DNA of 64,000 bases from Chloroflexota bacterium (GTDB taxonomy: Bacteria; Chloroflexota; UBA11872; VXOZ01), in assembly GCA_012270555.1 (NCBI GenBank), contig JAAXIC010000018.1, positions 84,315 through 148,314 of the forward strand. Direction: 5' to 3'. The notes below the pieces were generated by a model. It was not told where the DNA came from. It made no database searches and saw only the letters and a list, made by a program, of their open reading frames with translations. How positions within the stretch are numbered: the first letter of the stretch is position 1; the number at the start of each line of letters is the position of its first letter. Below are positions 58,046-64,000 of this stretch, one piece after another. Made by a program: the position numbers and the translations under genes.

Positions 58046-58786
58046 CTATATTACTTCTTTCACGATGCGGATGCCGTTCAGCGCCATGCTGTAGAGAAAT
58101 ACGAGATGCAGCAGGTCGCCGTCGTGGGGCATCACGCCGATGGTTTGCGCTACGCTAACGGGGAGGTCGTACGTTTGCACGCAGTTTTCCGGTACCACGA
58201 CCTGACAGTCGCGCTGGGCGGCGTTGGCGGTGAGGCGCAGGTGCATGGCCGTCTGATAGACGCAGAGGTCCGTGCAATCGCCGATGACGAGAAAATAGCG
58301 CACCTCGGCATGTTGCTCGAGCCAGTCTTGCAATACGGTGCCGTACGCGGGATGGAGAGAGTTCTTTGCCACAATCGTGAAGTGTTCGGCAGCAGGCAGG
58401 GCGGCCAGTTCCGGTACCGTTTTGGATTCGCTCTGTCCTTCTATGCAGTGCGGCCCGAACTGGGCGAATTCCAATGCGTCAGGCCGATGGGTGTCCTGGG
58501 GCAGCAGGAAGTGGCGCACGCCGCGGGCGTAGGCGCGCTCAATGACATCCCGCACAGGCGCAATAAGTGCATTCACCCGGTCGCCCGCCAACGGGCCCTC
58601 GTGGCAGAACCCATTCACCATGTCCACCACAAAGACGGCGACGTTCTGTGCCGCCACGCCGTTTGCGGACCAATCCGCCGCTAGGTCGAGCGTTTCCAGA
58701 GCGGCGTGCCAGTCCGCCAGATATTCCAGGAACGCATCGCTGCTCAGGTTCTGCGCTCTGGTGCGCTCCGGCATGAGCGTGCTCAT
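58046..58786 (-). CDS. Isochorismatase-like cysteine hydrolase
   Basis: VAVFVVDMVNGFCHEGPLAGDRV; FLVIGDCTDLCVYQTAMHLRLTA. Confidence 0.85.
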   Translation of the reverse strand: MSTLMPERTRAQNLSSDAFLEYLADWHAALETLDLAADWSANGVAAQNVAVFVVDMVNGFCHEGPLAGDRVNALIAPVRDVIERAYARGVRHFLLPQDTHRPDALEFAQFGPHCIEGQSESKTVPELAALPAAEHFTIVAKNSLHPAYGTVLQDWLEQHAEVRYFLVIGDCTDLCVYQTAMHLRLTANAAQRDCQVVVPENCVQTYDLPVSVAQTIGVMPHDGDLLHLVFLYSMALNGIRIVKEVI

Positions 58787-58849
58787 GTGCTGCCTCCTTG
58801 CTGCAATCCGCCCTGTCAATATTCTTCGGGACGCTGCAAGCCCCTCCTG

Positions 58850-59626
58850 CTACGCCAGCAGTATCCGTATCTCTTCACCGACGTCGATGTCCAACGTTCG
58901 CGCGGCAGGCGCGCTGGGCAGAGCGAATTCAATGCGACCGCCGCTATTCACCACCGCTATGAGGCCATTGCCCGCGGCATAGTGCGGCGTAATGCCGCGA
59001 ATCTCCAGGTCGCGCACGCGAAAGCGAACGTCTTTGGTCTCCTTACCCAGGTCTTCCAGCCGTAGGTTGGTAATCAGGTTACCAAAGCGATCGATGTGGA
59101 TCACTTCGCCGCGAATCTCATCGCCACACCGTTGAGGCTGGGGCCAGGAAAGCCGCTCCATGCGGGCCGTCCTTGTTCCCAGTCGCTCAGGCCGGACGCC
59201 ATTCGCCAGGTGGGCGGCTGCGGGCGCGAAAACGTCACGTCCGTGAAACGTCGCGCTCACGGCGGGCCGCCAGAATTCCGGTCTATCCAGCGTGTAGATG
59301 CGCGCCGCGTCAATGCGGGGAACAATACTGGTGAGCACACCATTGTCCGGGGCGAGAAACCGCCCGTGCACGGTCTCGACGAGAATGGCCGCCCGTTCGC
59401 TGCCCACGCCGGGGTCCACCACGGCGACGTGGATAGCATCCGGCGGAAAGTATGGAATTGCCGTCTCCAGCGCGAACGTCCCCGACCGGATGTCGTGCGG
59501 GGGTATTCCATGGGTAATATCAACGAGGGTTGCGTGCGGGGCCAAGCTCAGGATTACGCCCTTCATCGCGCCTACAAAGCCGTCGGCAGTACCAAAGTCG
59601 GTGGTGAGAGTAATGATTGTCGCCAT
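58850..59626 (-). CDS. SAM hydroxide adenosyltransferase (DUF62) family
   Basis: ITLTTDFGTADGFVGAMKGV; LVDITHGIPPHDIRSGTFAL; VDPGVGSERAAI; APDNGVLT; IDRFGNLITNL. Confidence 0.93.
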   Translation of the reverse strand: MATIITLTTDFGTADGFVGAMKGVILSLAPHATLVDITHGIPPHDIRSGTFALETAIPYFPPDAIHVAVVDPGVGSERAAILVETVHGRFLAPDNGVLTSIVPRIDAARIYTLDRPEFWRPAVSATFHGRDVFAPAAAHLANGVRPERLGTRTARMERLSWPQPQRCGDEIRGEVIHIDRFGNLITNLRLEDLGKETKDVRFRVRDLEIRGITPHYAAGNGLIAVVNSGGRIEFALPSAPAARTLDIDVGEEIRILLA

Positions 59627-59833
59627 GGAGCGAAAAGTCTAGTAAAGCTCTTGACAGTCCTATATTGCCTGCTATGCTGGAGAAAAGCAAGAGGCTGGAT
59701 GGGATGCCGGTCGAGATAGGGCAAGGCACGACACGGAATGGCGCTCTCGTGCTCGCGGCCAGGCTGCTCCGCGCGCGTGGTCGCGGGCGCAGCGATCAAG
59801 CGCGGCCAATTAAGGCGGAGCACACTTGCGCCG

Positions 59834-60550
59834 CTAGTTTGCGTCACTCTCCGCTTTGCGCGTCGTCCGCGAGCGCGACGGGGATCGTTGCGTCCGGCTC
59901 GTGGTCGAGGTTCGCTTGCCCCCGCTGCGGGTGCGGCCGGACGACGCCTGCCGGCCGCGTGTTTGGCGGCCGCGTCGTACCGGAGTCGTCCAGAGGTCTG
60001 CCGGAGTAAGCAGGGCTTTCAGGTTCTCTTCCACCTGCTTGGCGTCCAGTTCCTCGGCCTCTGTAGCGAATGCCACCGCTTCCTTGGCTACGGCGCGCGT
60101 GGCACGCTTCTTCCACACCTTGAGCAGCGTACCGACGAGTTGCTCCTCAAACTGCTGCTTCCACTGCTGCTGGTACGGAAACTCGCTCGGCCACGCCATA
60201 GCGCCGGTTTGCGCGAGACACCGCACCATCGTGGCCTTGGCAAGGTCTTCCCACTTCTTCTTGCGCGCTGCGGTGGCGAGCGTAAACAGCGCCTGCGGAT
60301 GCTTGGCCAGCGCATCCGTCGCATCCTTTACGAGTTCTTCGTCATCCGCAGCCGTCAACGCGGCGGCCAACGCCTCGAATGGCGCGAGGTCGCACTCGAC
60401 CGGATCAACGGCCGCGGCTGCCCTGATCGCGGCACGCGCCCACTGCAGCGTCTCTTCTTTCTCCGCCGCCGCATCCGCCAAGCGCTGCGTTTCCTGCGCC
60501 GCCATCACCAACTGCGTGGCGGGAACGTCATTCCAAACTAACGTAATCAT
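59834..60550 (-). CDS. Hypothetical helical protein with Arg/Ser/Thr-rich basic C-terminal tail
   Basis: Helical first ~185 aa; tail RRGRQTRGRQASSGRTRSGGKRTSTTSRTQRSPSRSRTTRK. Confidence 0.6.
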   Translation of the reverse strand: MITLVWNDVPATQLVMAAQETQRLADAAAEKEETLQWARAAIRAAAAVDPVECDLAPFEALAAALTAADDEELVKDATDALAKHPQALFTLATAARKKKWEDLAKATMVRCLAQTGAMAWPSEFPYQQQWKQQFEEQLVGTLLKVWKKRATRAVAKEAVAFATEAEELDAKQVEENLKALLTPADLWTTPVRRGRQTRGRQASSGRTRSGGKRTSTTSRTQRSPSRSRTTRKAESDAN

Positions 60551-60788
60551 CAGTCAAAACTGTCCTCTAATGTTTGTTGGGAATTAATCGAATTCCCTCG
60601 CTCAATGAATCCCGCACGCGCGGGAAACCACTATATCGTCAAGCACGCACTTCCCGCCTTATCGTAGCGCAAGTTACAGAATGACACCCGCGGCGCTCGC
60701 CACAGACCAATCCAATTTGCACTTTGCCGAGTCACGGGAATCTCCATGGCCGTCTGTCGGCCACACAAGGGAATGAAAATGAACGCAC

Positions 60789-60866
60789 ATCTCTCCGTTC
60801 GTGCTGAGTGGGCTTCGCGAAGACTGGGCTTTACGAAAGCCCTTGTCGAAGCATGAACGGAGAGAT
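60789..60866. repeat. Composite palindromic repeat, 'CGTTCGTGCTGAG..GTCGAAGCA' family
   Basis: Ends ATCTCTCCGTTCGTGCT / AGCATGAACGGAGAGAT (16 of 17 paired). Confidence 0.75.
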
Positions 60867-60982
60867 AGGGTGCAGAGCTGCTACCCGCTACCTCCGCCGT
60901 TCACCCTTCGACGCTGCTCAGGGCGAACGGCTTGGTCACGTTTTTCTCATAGTAAAGGCCATCCAAGAATAATGTACTAATT

Positions 60983-63679
<2,697 letters not shown>

Positions 63680-63740
63680 CCTAACGTTTTCCTCTCCTAT
63701 CGCCTATATCCTGTCTTTGCTCTCGTTCCACTGTCATTAC

Positions 63741-63775
63741 AAGAAAAACCCGCCCTCATCACCTGACGAGAGCGG
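63741..63775 (-). terminator. Intrinsic terminator/attenuator in the valS leader
   Basis: Minus strand CCGCTCTCGTC-AGGT-GATGAGGGCGG-GTTTTTCTT (11-bp stem with G-U pairs plus U-run). Confidence 0.75.
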
Positions 63776-63793
63776 CCGAACTACACCCCTGAA

Positions 63794-63843
63794 GGTTAGC
63801 AAAGCAGTTGCCGCACCTGTAGCCAAAAGCGGCAACGCTAACC
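63794..63843 (-). ncRNA. Long stem-loop in the valS leader, candidate structured regulatory RNA
   Basis: GGTTAGC/GCTAACC (7 bp) enclosing GTTGCCGC/GCGGCAAC (8 bp), immediately upstream of the terminator. Confidence 0.5.
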
Positions 63844-63975
63844 AATTAGCATCCTTGTAACGGTTTCTCCGATACCCCACTGTCCATGAGCATCTTCTTC
63901 ACAAACTGACCGACAACTGCTCTTCATGAAATTTGACTTCACAACAAGCCAACGACTCGCTGTGAAGCCACTTCT

Positions 63976-64000
63976 TGGTAGCGCATACGGGATTCGAACC
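63976..64000 (-). tRNA. 3' end of a tRNA gene truncated by window edge; identity not assignable
   Basis: Minus strand GGTTCGAATCCCGTATGCGCTACCA: T-loop TTCGAAT, 7-nt acceptor strand ATGCGCT, discriminator A, encoded CCA. Confidence 0.75.

Overview
The window reads as an accessory-rich, mostly GC-rich chromosomal segment. It is probably Chloroflexota: there is a DapL-type lysine gene, and the LRR protein ends in a 'RYFPETGHYVAHGF..NGGVERFGFPLT' module that I associate with Chloroflexota secreted proteins. This affiliation is inference only. Most genes are catabolic or housekeeping: dapL, lysA, leuCD, valS, enolase-superfamily, Gfo/Idh, FAH, Ldh, creatininase and cysteine-hydrolase families. 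There are four orphan ABC solute-binding lipoproteins in two same-strand pairs around a lipoprotein/response-regulator/histidine-kinase set, plus several large secreted repeat proteins (NHL, VWA+TolB, plant-type LRR, pentapeptide-repeat membrane protein). Intergenic space carries several families of palindromic or MITE-like repeats. The strongest candidates for something unusual are: (1) a 989-aa UPF1-like SF1 helicase with a C-terminal PLD-like domain in which several helicase motifs and the PLD H and K look substituted, resembling a Mokosh type II architecture but apparently catalytically altered; (2) a PIN-domain toxin paired with a DUF7662-like partner; (3) a RelE/ParE-family toxin with a clean internal deletion behind a 13-bp perfect inverted-repeat operator; (4) a structured RNA leader plus terminator upstream of valS. 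No CRISPR array, rRNA, integrase or transposase gene was seen. All family calls are from reading translations; no database search was run.
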